Position numbers and translations under genes: made by a program
In this document: positions 18,901 to 25,813 of the stretch, in pieces
How the letters are laid out: every line of letters begins with the position of its first letter
How positions within the stretch are numbered: position 1 is the stretch's first letter
Assembly (NCBI GenBank): GCA_026709065.1
Contig: JAPOTS010000124.1
Coordinates: forward strand, 1-50,522
DNA from: Bacteroidota bacterium
Lineage (GTDB): Bacteria; Bacteroidota; Rhodothermia; Rhodothermales; Bin80
Length of the DNA stretch: 50,522 nucleotides
Direction of reading: 5' to 3'
Notes under the pieces: model-generated
Told to the model about the DNA's origin: nothing
Seen by the model: the letters and a program-made list of their open reading frames with translations, nothing else
The model's database searches: none

Positions 18901-19100
18901 TGTTCAAGCAACTTCGGCTTGAAAATTGGGTAGGGACTTGTTGAATGGGTAATGGGTGTAGATTGTTGAATCCAATACGTACTATTAGTATCCATGCCAT
19001 GACTCTCAACCATCATCATAACAACGAAGCAGATACAAGTCAAAAAACCCGAAAAGATGGAAGTCAATCGTAGTGAAGTGTGTTGCATTTTAAAGTACAT
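12948..19100 (-). CDS. Giant modular Calx-beta surface protein with autotransporter-like barrel
   Basis: A 2050-residue protein. The signal peptide is residues 1-35 (hydrophobic core ending MMMVESHG). By eye there are about 14 tandem beta-sandwich modules. Nine follow the pattern EG...V.L...P...V.V...L.F....W..PQ.V.L.A..D..(A/S)SGG.Y. Five are closer to canonical Calx-beta (A..DDY...G...DD..E..E.F.V.L, for example GNDYTASQGIVIF and GEDYVQQSGLVTF). A linker with two Cys (about 1655-1700) leads to a final about 340 residues starting GHFGIWGRGAFRRF. These have regularly alternating strands and end NVHGSLRY, as in the translocator barrel of type V autotransporters. Calx-beta modules bind Ca2+ through acidic edges. 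The likely role is a calcium-stabilised surface stalk or adhesin. The N-terminal about 320 residues look more AT-rich and diverged than the rest. No T9SS sorting domain is present. Confidence 0.88.
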   Translation of the reverse strand: MYFKMQHTSLRLTSIFSGFLTCICFVVMMMVESHGMDTNSTYWIQQSTPITHSTSPYPIFKPKLLEQSNSKSNLTLSLEQNESDVQCKISLRAGNVNGDKFDPSTQLLIEEGSIFFYIISVSEEPESDLIVNLSVQYNHGTQRHVSIDLPTTSSLLFTTKNWTKPQKIRLFAYNDGIVQGTDDETSFRLTASTTGNCTNTHSDFLVFDSNHPIIEFRNGGYDILREGEDDEFKIRLPYQPLGNVNISIGCPVSGKPCSNLVFSQTSMTFTPVNFGTPQTFTVTLVNDGIKRLPDYQYMDIKADGIGYFSDLLIRYRTFEDVWLEVSPKSLSIEEGDSSQFAVALSHQPLTTVNVTVPAFQDAVSFSHDRTQSLTFDDQNWDLPQTVIVKALEDDNETSETETLQLSSSGGNYEYLTADVTVTSMDNDGPEAEIIIAPNPVPISEGSDVELILNLKVMPADEVTVTIPSPNNPQLSFTPSLLTFTTLNYNTPQSVTLTAAKDSDDVPAPSETVTVTASGGGYVNVTKDLTINLMELYEPSLKVEPVVRVPEGGVNEEDFVVFLATRPSDTVDVVISGHEDSDLVLDRTTIQFTPTETETSSDWGTPKIVVLSANHDDDALDDEITLNLLASGAEYEGVTGSVKVIINEDDSRPQVSLSAPPNPVDEGQDVIVKATLSGVLLGPVTIPLVVTQGTAIAPDDYQVLSTPAQIVMDAGEEEGEMTIRIAEDDLLEGSETFTVELGPLPSSVDLGSPSRVEITITDTDRATIQVPTSVDVREGSSKTIMVSLGASPSGDVSVTIQRQSPSELELSPTELPFTSTTWNTPQKVTITAPLDEDFINEMESLTLNATGGGHSWEPASVSVTITDQGRPTTLPNVQLSVAPNPVTENQSTNLTVTLSAPLPDPVTIDLSYEHITTEPRDFRPIERISIAANTTSASRSLIILDDDVAENNETFRIILQKPDGIELGTPHSTTVTIEDDGDLPPPAEISLTADPKTITEGESVQITATLSFPLTEDVTIPLAYPSDGATAELIVDYTPLEQLTITAGNRTQSEWIQTTMDNLVEANETFIVSLGALPSDVRNGRPLFQEITIVDRDEATIEAPTSVEIFEGQQKTIQVSLTAIPSSDVSIVMGGNDPQKLTVSPSALEFSPDQWDDPMEVTLTALQDEDLIRAQVSLELTASGSEYSGVTHTIDVLITDDDDAGLVVPSSVVIQEGDSESFGVRLAQLPTGIVLVTISGYSGTDLILQSSNVLTFSASDWNRDQSVELTAQKDPDADEDHPIQLILSASGGGYSLSESVIVTIVEKDPKGIITDPNLITITEGASERFRVSLMSQPSGEVSVGISGHESTNVTVSPSSLLFHSTTWQVPQVVTLQALNDADLTDEVMTLSLTASGGSYDGQQAEVLVTIQDEGLPKITIFNNEANERDGVISLPLELSHTSDKVVTVQYSSREQTADEGNDYTASQGIVIFDPGGTRGVVQLAITDDDQPEDDETFIVTLSNPSNATIARPSATAKILDDDGGVPTVTIQDAAATQDAYTMIFQVYLSHPSPDPTIVRYRTEDGTAIAGEDYVQQSGLVTFPAGLMHTTIEVPLLRKELDGQEETFFVELESTTSAKMDRTTAMATIKHQPTASKNALLAYATRFVRTVSVQLTEAVQQRLKTTPSTCSATQHAEWAQLWDPALSRRLSLGEILSGCQVSETMITSSGHFGIWGRGAFRRFHGSEDRDGTVRGDVSTAMVGTDYRWNAGWLAGVMVAHSQGSGTFKVPNDDTTMDAGLTGIYPYVSYTASDWEVWMSAGYGWGDAEASSHKEDLTSRFGVVGLRGHLASVRTSSLSYFGDVVLTDAEMKSHGVRGEVVRVRLGVESTFQISRVWTPYVEVNMRQDGGDAETGIGLELGGGLRINHPNWTLRGEIRSQGLVIHSVDGFTEWGLSGSIQVGNSYDGWMIHVRPSYGNNHAMSLNRQLTIQDATPSLPDMYRTEMELGYGMRMRHRVARSFVGLTQLPSGQVVRLGGELRPTDWASITVSGLAHRQSSTLGDVGLNVHGSLRY

Positions 19101-19366
19101 TCAAGTGAATAAAAAACTTTAATATCAGAGTCTCCAAACACTACACAACATCAATGGAGTAAATTACATCATATCAAGAAAAGCACTAATTAGATTAAAC
19201 AATTTAAAATCCTAAATAGTATTAGGAGATGGATAAATAGTTCCAAAATCTGACGGTCATGAATCTCAGATTTGCCGCTACCGCGACTGACTTCGTGTTG
19301 CATACATGAGTATCTGATCTTCATGTTATAAATTCACCTTTTAGATTCACAAAGATCAACCTCACT
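19101..19366. other. Intergenic region upstream of the giant surface protein and the dxr remnant
   Basis: AT-rich and without a recognisable gene or RNA. It must carry the promoter of the minus-strand 2050-residue protein, but none was identified with confidence. Confidence 0.4.
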
Positions 19367-19473
19367 ATGAATGACAAACAATGCAGTATTAGTCTCATTG
19401 GATCTACGGGCTCCATTGGAACGCAGTGTCTTAATATGTTAGAACGAAATCCCGATTGATTACGTGTTGTGGA
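19367..19473 (+). pseudogene. dxr: 5' remnant of dxr (1-deoxy-D-xylulose-5-phosphate reductoisomerase)
   Basis: From ATG 19367 the frame reads MNDKQCSISLIGSTGSIGTQ, continuing CLNMLERNPD. It then meets TGA at 19457-19459 and continues LRVV up to the IS boundary at 19474. ISLIGSTGSIG is the NADPH-binding signature at the N-terminus of DXR, and ERNPD-x-LRVV matches the following helix-strand (compare NPD-R/H-x-RVV in the family). A single C to T change of CGA to TGA would explain the stop. Only about 35 codons survive. The sequence on the far side of the IS does not continue DXR, so the gene is truncated as well as nonsense-mutated. In the MEP isoprenoid pathway DXR is essential, so a functional copy should exist elsewhere. 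Confidence 0.8.
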
Positions 19474-19492
19474 CTTAACCCAAGTTTGTCAG
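19474..19492 (+). repeat. IS1634-family terminal inverted repeat, left
   Basis: Nineteen bases, the perfect reverse complement of 21670-21688. Confidence 0.9.
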
Positions 19493-19766
19493 TTGTAGTC
19501 ATATTTTTTTGTATAACCCACCTGTTCCCATTGTTCAGGAATTTTTTTGAGGCAAATTGTCACCTCAATGATCGTCAAGATCATCTCTAAATGTCAGAGA
19601 ATCAATTCATGGTTACGAGGCATTTTTTGATCAATCATTTCCATGACCTTTGATCCAACGCGCCTTGATGGACTGTGCGTCTGGAGTAGATAATTCCAAA
19701 CATGTACATAGAGGACAAAACATGAATCTTGATCCAGATCTTCGGCCATCTATTCGGTCCGTTCCT

Positions 19767-21553
19767 CTATACATAGAGTCTTCTTGGATCATAATTGAGC
19801 CAGATACAATCCATGATGTCCTCTACAAACCCTGGTATATCTTCGTCGATATGGGTGAGTAGATACCTCTGTTTGGTTTTCGGAAGTTTCGTTGTGATTC
19901 GGCGGACACGATTGAGATTTGTTCGTATGGTCTTCCAGCTATAATGGATGTGATTCTGTTTGAGAAGCGTTCGCACCAAATGTGCTGTATGATACGCCAT
20001 GATCGTAATGAACATCTGTCCTTCAATCCTATCATCGTCTTGATGATAGATCGGTCGTAGTCCCAGATCCGACTTCATGACTCTAAAGGTTGACTCAATC
20101 TCGTCAGTCGGTGGTAGTGTTGGACGGTCGTCTGAAGCTCCCAATCCGTAAGACTGGTTCGGATCACATACCCTCCGATAAAGGCCTGACGCTCGTCGTA
20201 CCTCTGCGTCCGATGATAAATCACCGACTCGGCATGATCGGTTTCTTCCTTCAAAGACACCTTGATGTCATACAGACGAGAGACCTTATTAAAGTCTCCC
20301 TTCAGACGACCAACTTTTTGCTTAATTAAATCAAAGTTTTTCATCCGCCTTGGCAGAGATAATCCAACATGTAGGTCTTCAAGTGCCTCTTCAAACTTTT
20401 TACATTTGGCATCAATGATAGCCTTCTCTTTGGCTTCACTATGGATATAGATGAACCGTTCCTTGATGCTCTGGTCACCGTTGGATTGGACTTCAATAGA
20501 CTCTTTATGTTGCCGATCATCGCGTCAATTCTTGTCGGATTGTAGGTCACAAGCCCTAAGTTTTACCCCCGAAATCGTCTCAAACTCCTTATCTGGGCTC
20601 GTTTCGGGGCAGGAGACTTTTTTCCACGATCTACGGTGATCCATGCGTATCCATGCTGATCAAGGTAGGCAAGATTCTCCTTGGTGGAAATTCCCGCATC
20701 CATGATCACGGTCACGCCGTCAACATCAAGGGTCTCAAGCGCCGCTCTCCATGTGGTTGATTCTCCCACATTCCCCGGCAAAATGTCAACATTGCATGGG
20801 AAGCCCGCTTCATTGATGGTTAACGCCAGCGTGACCAGCGGACAATCCGATCGCTTTTCCTTGCTACGTCCATGCTTCTTTATCTTCCCTTGTTTTTGAC
20901 CGTGGAAATAGGTATTTGTTAAATCATAAAAAACGATCGTATGTCCAAACCCAATCAACTATTTGTGTTTGAAAGGAGCCGTTTGGAAATGATTGTATGA
21001 CGGGCATGCAAGCGATCGGTGCACCGATAGAACGAACTCAGACTCGGTTGATTGCATCCAAGAAGTTCTACAATAGAAGATTCTTCACACATCCATTGAT
21101 GCGTATATCTTTCACTGCCCTGGCTGTGCATGCGCCCAATCACCAACAGACGGGCAGTATTGATCTGCTGCTGTGAGAGCCCCAGTTCAAGTAACAGTTC
21201 AGCAAGTCCCATCAGTTGAAGCGCCTTCAAACCAACCCGCTCACCGCCAACGGTTCGTGAATCTGGATGGGACATCTGGTCGGGGATGATCCGGTGGAGT
21301 TGGTTAGGTTTCGCATGAACATCATATCCACTGGCTTCAAGTTGATCGGCGGTGTTGATCACTTTTTTCGGAAGTCCTCTTCGTACGTCTCAAGCGAGGA
21401 GGTTCCTTTCAGATGGGACTTGACCTGTGTGCCAAAGTCTGCCCAAAGTTTTTGATGGGCATTGAAATCCGGTTCAAGATTCAGCAGGTTAAACGTACGT
21501 GGCTGTCCACGCACTCGCCGTGATTCAGCGAGTGCAAATCCGCGGACGGACAT
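19767..21553 (-). pseudogene. IS1634-family (IS4-superfamily DDE) transposase, multiple frameshifts
   Basis: Read from 21553 downwards, collinear pieces of one transposase occur in shifting frames. They are an N-terminal piece (21553-21359), a helical piece with GLSQQQINTARLLVIGRMHSQGSERYTHQWM (21362-20955), and a catalytic piece with FYDLTNTYFHG, SKEKRSDCPLVTLAL and VIMDAGI (20958-20563, containing the first two Asp of the DDE triad). After a scrambled stretch around 20560-20080 comes a C-terminal piece with EIESTFRVMKSDLGLRPIYHQ (20144-19767, containing the catalytic Glu region). The motifs are diagnostic for IS1634. At least four frame changes separate the pieces, so the protein is dead. 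The order and spacing are otherwise complete. Confidence 0.88.
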
Positions 21554-21669
21554 ACCGTTTTTGCGTTTATGAGATCGGGGGCTAAATGGTTATATTTGAC
21601 GCTGAATTAGCTCAAATCAGGGGGAGGAATCACGAAAATGATCCAAAATTTGAGAGATTTTGGGAGGCC

Positions 21670-21688
21670 CTGACAAACTTGGGTTAAG
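21670..21688 (+). repeat. IS1634-family terminal inverted repeat, right
   Basis: Nineteen bases, the perfect reverse complement of 19474-19492. Confidence 0.9.
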
Positions 21689-21829
21689 ATAGATCTTAAA
21701 ACCGCCACGGCAAAAACCCAGGCCTTAACGAGGACAGTCCTCGCAACGAAGCCAAAACCTCGCCAGCCTAATAAGAAAAAGAGTTAAAACGGTAAAAATC
21801 GGCGTTTGCATAATTACGTATACATTTCC

Positions 21830-22078
21830 CTAATTAATTATACTGATCCAATCAAACTGTGGCCAGAAGTAATTGATAAGTATACCGAGAATGCTGAACA
21901 GTAACACCGCCAGACCTACTCCACATGTATAGGCAAAACCTTTGAGAAACGGATTGCCCCACCACCTATTCGGAGGTTTTTATGCTAAATATTTTTGAGA
22001 ATGATCCAACGTATTTTCTGAAGATGGACTGGAGTCATCTTGGGGGAGTAATGGCACTGAATAATTACTATTCGCCAT
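21830..22078 (-). pseudogene. N-terminal remnant of a membrane permease (ABC phosphate-permease-like, tentative)
   Basis: From ATG at 22078 the frame gives a 32-residue polar tail (starting MANSNYSVPLL), a TAA stop at 21982-21980, then 49 more residues in the same frame. These include RWWGNPFLKGFAYTCGVG and a hydrophobic helix (LAVLLFSILGILI) followed by NYFWPQFDWISIIN before TAG. A polar tail, one membrane helix and an aromatic periplasmic turn are the layout of the first segment of PstC/PstA-type permeases. The identification is only a resemblance. The clean single frame across one nonsense codon argues for a real but broken gene that ends after its first helix. Confidence 0.45.
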
Positions 22079-22191
22079 TACTTTCTTTATATTATTGATC
22101 AGATTGATAAGGTGAAACTTTTGAAACAACCCCTGATTTGGGATTACAAATAATCCACATCTTGCAATTTCCTCTTAAAACAACTTCATTA

Positions 22192-22221
22192 GGGCAGATC
22201 AATTGATCAATTGATTGGCCC
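22192..22221. repeat. 30-bp near-perfect palindrome with GATCAATT repeats
   Basis: GGGC at 22192 pairs with GCCC at the other end, and the core consists of overlapping GATCAATT units. Thirteen of fifteen base pairs form, and one further position is G/T. It could be an operator, or a hairpin in the leader region about 360 bases upstream of susC. Confidence 0.5.
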
Positions 22222-22577
22222 TCATTGATTGTAGGATTTGGACCACTAATTCATATACGAAAGTACAACCACTGTTTATTACGATATTGCGTATTTTACT
22301 GGCAATTTAGTCGGTAAAATTATGCCAATTTTAATAGTTGATTTCGTTAATCATGTCTAGTACTGCTTTCTTATTATAGGTATCATTTACTTTCCATTGG
22401 CAGATTCCAACGAATGTAAATACTGAACTGATTGATCTCAGCTTGAGGAATCTTTTTTTCAGAAACCAAATAAGTATGACTGTTATTCGGAAATTGCGTA
22501 TATTTACATCTCTTATTTCCAATAAGATCTAAAATTCTTAAATTTAGGCTTATCCACTCACAAATTTTGGAGATTTA

Positions 22578-25500
22578 ATGAAACTTATCTACTGTTTCCT
22601 TACTCTATCTGTATTGTTCTTCCCTCAGTTATCTACCGCTCAAAGCGTTATTTCAGGAACAGTTACAGACGACACTGGTGAACCACTCATCGGAGCTAAT
22701 GTGCTCATTGAGTCGTTAGTCATTGGTGCATCCACCGACATTGAGGGAAATTATTCTTTCCAAGTTCCCTCGGAAAATGAAGGACAGGAATTTGAGTTAA
22801 CCGCTCGATACGTTGGTTTTACCGATCAGGTCCGAACGGTAACTATTGAAAGTGGCATCATGACGGAAGATTTTGTTCTTTTGGTTGATCTGCTACAACT
22901 TGACGAAGTTGTTGTAACTGGCGTTTCTGAGGCTACACCCAGAAAGAAACTAGCATTCACCGTTAGTCAGGTTGATTCTGAAGATCTCAACTTAGCACCT
23001 GGATCTAACCCCATTTCCTCTCTTCAGGGGAAGGTTGCTGGGGTTTCCGTTCTCTCCGCCAGTGGTTCACCTGGTGCCCGCGTTGGCGTACGGCTTCGTG
23101 GCTCAACAAGTATTTCTGAAAGTAGCGAACCCCTCTACATTGTAGATGGAGTTGTGCTCGGTTCTAACCAAGTTGACATTGATGCTCTCGACATTGCAAA
23201 TATTGAAATTGTGAAGGGAGCTGCCGCCTCATCTTTGTATGGTTCTCGGGCTCAGAGTGGTGTCATCAATATCACCACGCAACGTGGGTCTACAACTCCC
23301 CTAAACCAAACGAGAGTTACTATCCGCAATGAATTTGGTATCAGTGGCTTAGCTAAATCTTTTGTGTCTAACACATCTCACGATTGGTCAGTTGATGGCT
23401 CTGGTAATTTTTTGGATTCTGACGGTGCTGTTAACTCTTGTGAGACATGTCTACCCAACGGCTATGGTCCTGGGGTAGCACAGGAAACCAATCCTCATGG
23501 AGCTGCATTTTATGATAATCCATATCAAGGAACACTCCACAACGCTTTTGAAGAATTTTTTGATCCTGGCAACACTTGGACAAACTATGTTGGAATCAGC
23601 CAGAATAGCTCAAAAACCAACTTTCTTGCATCCTTTACAAATGTTGAAGAACAAGGATCAATTGTTGGACTAACAGGTTTGCAGAGGAGAAGTTTCCGTA
23701 TCAATCTTGATCATCGTATTAAGCCAAACTTAACCGCTTCTGCATCTGGATTTTATTCTCTTTCATCCAATGATGGTCTTACTGGTATCGTAGATGGTAG
23801 TTCATCTTTTGTAAATCCTTTCTTTGGACTGATGTTTACGACCCCACTTGTGAGTCTATCGGAAATAGATCCAAATACCGGTCAACTGAGAATTCAGGCA
23901 GACCCACTTTCCGTAGAAGAAAATCCGATTTATACGGTACAAAATACTGATATTTCAAGGACACGTTCGCGCCTCTTAGGTAATTTTCGCGCTAGGTGGA
24001 GTCCACAGAGCTGGGTAGATCTTGAGGGAAACTTTAGCTATGATCGGTTAGACCGGGATCAATCTGAGTTCTACGATATAGGATTCCAAACAATAGATCC
24101 ATCTTCTGTCAATGATGGTAGAATTGAGCGACGAAACTATCATGTAGAAGCAATCAATTACGACTTGACTATTTCTCTTCGTAAGCAATTCGGCAATTTT
24201 GCAACAAGGGGGCAAGTAAAATCTCAGATAGAACTTTATGATTGGTTTAGTGAAGGCATAACTGGATCCAATCTAGTGACTGTCGGCATTAGTGATCTTT
24301 CTAACGTTAAGCAATTCTGCGGAGAAGATGGATGTGATAGCGGGAGTAGAGACTTCGGCAACACACGCCAAACAGTTCGCTCTGAAGGATATTATGCCAC
24401 GGCTGGAATGGACTTTATGGACAAATACATTGTGGATTTTCTGGTCAGGTTTGATGGAAGCTCACTCTTTGGAGAGGAAGAGAGATGGCAGCCATACTAC
24501 CGCGGAAGTCTCGCATGGAGAATTTCGGAAGAATCGTTCTGGCCTGCCGGAAATCCAATCACAGAGTTGAAGCTACGAGCATCACAAGGAACGGCTGGTG
24601 GCCGACCAAGATTTGAAGCACAATATGAGACGTTATCTCTCAGCAATGGCTCACTTTCTAAGTCCACGCTGGGGAATGCTTTTCTCAAGCCAGAGTTACA
24701 AACAGAATTGGAATTAGGGCTAGACATAGGTGTTATGGATCGGATATTTATTGAATTGGTATATGCTGATACACAGGTTGAAGATATCCTACTTGCCGTC
24801 CCACTTGCTGGGTATTTTGGATTCGGAAACCAGTGGCGTAATGCTGGAACCTTATCTTCAAACACCATTGAGGCTAGTGTGAATGCTAATGTAATTAATT
24901 CACGTGATATGAGTCTTGATCTGGGAATTATTTTTGACCGAACTAACCAAGAGATTACTACTTTTGACTCTAATCCTTTCTTGGGTGGGCCTAATAGTTT
25001 GTTTTTCTTCCGCGATGGTAATATTATGGGAGCTATGTATGGAATCGAATTTATTCGTGATCTATCCAGACTACCCTCGGGTGTGGACCAAAGCTTGTTT
25101 GATGTGAATGACGATGGATATGTTGTGGCTGTTGGACAAGGCAACACTTACAGTAGTGGTCCCGGCCCCGACGGTGTTTTAGGCGGAATGGATGATCTGT
25201 GGGGAACACTCGTTGAAATTGGAGACGATTCATACCGCTGGGGAATCCCTATCAAGTACTATGATGAGGAAAACAAGACCGATCAGGTGGAGATCGGAAA
25301 AGGATTACCAGACTTCAACCTTGGATTTAACTCAACCTTTAATTATAAAGGATTCCAACTCTACATGTTATGGGGTGCCCAAATCGGAGGTGAAGTGTAT
25401 AACTTCACTCGACAGTGGAGTTATCGTGATGGACGCAACGCAGATCAAGATCAAGGAGGAAAGCAAGATGAAGATAAAAAATCTACTACTTACTACGAGG

Positions 25501-25799
25501 TACTCTACGATGCTACTGCGAACAATAACCATTTTATAGAAGATGGTACGTATATCAAACTGCGCGAGATTTCCATTGGGTATACACTTGACCGTCAGCT
25601 CCTTTCGCGTATCTTCGGAGGAGATGTTCTTCATTCCATATCTGCAAGTATCATCGGTCGTAATTTGATCACCTTGAGTGGTTACTCTGGATTTGACCCC
25701 GAAGTAGGTGCTGAACCTGATCCAACCCTTTATCGTGTAGATAGCTTTAATTACCCTGCTCTCAGGACGATTCGGGCAAAATTAGAATTTCAATTTTAA
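22578..25799 (+). CDS. SusC/RagA-family TonB-linked outer-membrane protein
   Basis: A 1073-residue SusC-type transporter. The signal peptide is residues 1-22 (STAQ). A CarboxypepD_reg-like domain covers about 23-110 (ISGTVTDDTGEPLIGANVLIE). A TonB-box-like LDEVVVTGV follows at about 108-116, then the plug at about 118-230 (containing PLYIVDGVVLG and GAAASSLYGSRAQSGVINITT, both SusC/RagA signatures) and a large barrel ending LEFQF. With the SusD lipoprotein 14 nt downstream it forms the bivalve import complex known for glycans and peptides. A GGAG sequence 6 nt before the ATG could serve as ribosome-binding site. No glycoside hydrolase or sensor gene accompanies the pair here, so it is not a classical polysaccharide utilisation locus. 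Confidence 0.93.
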   Translation: MKLIYCFLTLSVLFFPQLSTAQSVISGTVTDDTGEPLIGANVLIESLVIGASTDIEGNYSFQVPSENEGQEFELTARYVGFTDQVRTVTIESGIMTEDFVLLVDLLQLDEVVVTGVSEATPRKKLAFTVSQVDSEDLNLAPGSNPISSLQGKVAGVSVLSASGSPGARVGVRLRGSTSISESSEPLYIVDGVVLGSNQVDIDALDIANIEIVKGAAASSLYGSRAQSGVINITTQRGSTTPLNQTRVTIRNEFGISGLAKSFVSNTSHDWSVDGSGNFLDSDGAVNSCETCLPNGYGPGVAQETNPHGAAFYDNPYQGTLHNAFEEFFDPGNTWTNYVGISQNSSKTNFLASFTNVEEQGSIVGLTGLQRRSFRINLDHRIKPNLTASASGFYSLSSNDGLTGIVDGSSSFVNPFFGLMFTTPLVSLSEIDPNTGQLRIQADPLSVEENPIYTVQNTDISRTRSRLLGNFRARWSPQSWVDLEGNFSYDRLDRDQSEFYDIGFQTIDPSSVNDGRIERRNYHVEAINYDLTISLRKQFGNFATRGQVKSQIELYDWFSEGITGSNLVTVGISDLSNVKQFCGEDGCDSGSRDFGNTRQTVRSEGYYATAGMDFMDKYIVDFLVRFDGSSLFGEEERWQPYYRGSLAWRISEESFWPAGNPITELKLRASQGTAGGRPRFEAQYETLSLSNGSLSKSTLGNAFLKPELQTELELGLDIGVMDRIFIELVYADTQVEDILLAVPLAGYFGFGNQWRNAGTLSSNTIEASVNANVINSRDMSLDLGIIFDRTNQEITTFDSNPFLGGPNSLFFFRDGNIMGAMYGIEFIRDLSRLPSGVDQSLFDVNDDGYVVAVGQGNTYSSGPGPDGVLGGMDDLWGTLVEIGDDSYRWGIPIKYYDEENKTDQVEIGKGLPDFNLGFNSTFNYKGFQLYMLWGAQIGGEVYNFTRQWSYRDGRNADQDQGGKQDEDKKSTTYYEVLYDATANNNHFIEDGTYIKLREISIGYTLDRQLLSRIFGGDVLHSISASIIGRNLITLSGYSGFDPEVGAEPDPTLYRVDSFNYPALRTIRAKLEFQF

Positions 25800-25813
25800 G
25801 TGAGGTGATCTAC

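Larger units (their letters stand above)
19474..21688 (-). mobile_element. Decayed IS1634-family insertion sequence (2215 bp)
   Basis: The ends are defined by a perfect 19-bp inverted repeat: 19474-19492 (CTTAACCCAAG...) and 21670-21688 (...CTTGGGTTAAG). Inside, the minus strand carries a multi-frame transposase relic. No target-site duplication is visible (left flank TTGTGGA, right flank ATAGATC), and the flanking gene dxr does not resume on the right. This suggests that recombination or deletion at the element followed insertion. Confidence 0.85.
21689..22577. other. Decay zone between the IS and susC
   Basis: It holds no intact gene. A short plus-strand open tail (about 21687-21787) ends in a Lys/Thr/Pro-rich stretch (LATKPKPRQPNKKKS then TAA). 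It looks like the C-terminal end of some protein cut by the IS, but no family is recognised. A permease remnant on the minus strand (21830-22078) and a near-palindrome (22192-22221) are listed separately. A 63-codon minus-strand frame at 22331-22522 shows no motif and is not called. Confidence 0.5.

Noticed and set aside
22331..22522. 63-codon minus-strand frame
   Set aside because: AT-rich, no recognisable domain or signal, in a decay zone.
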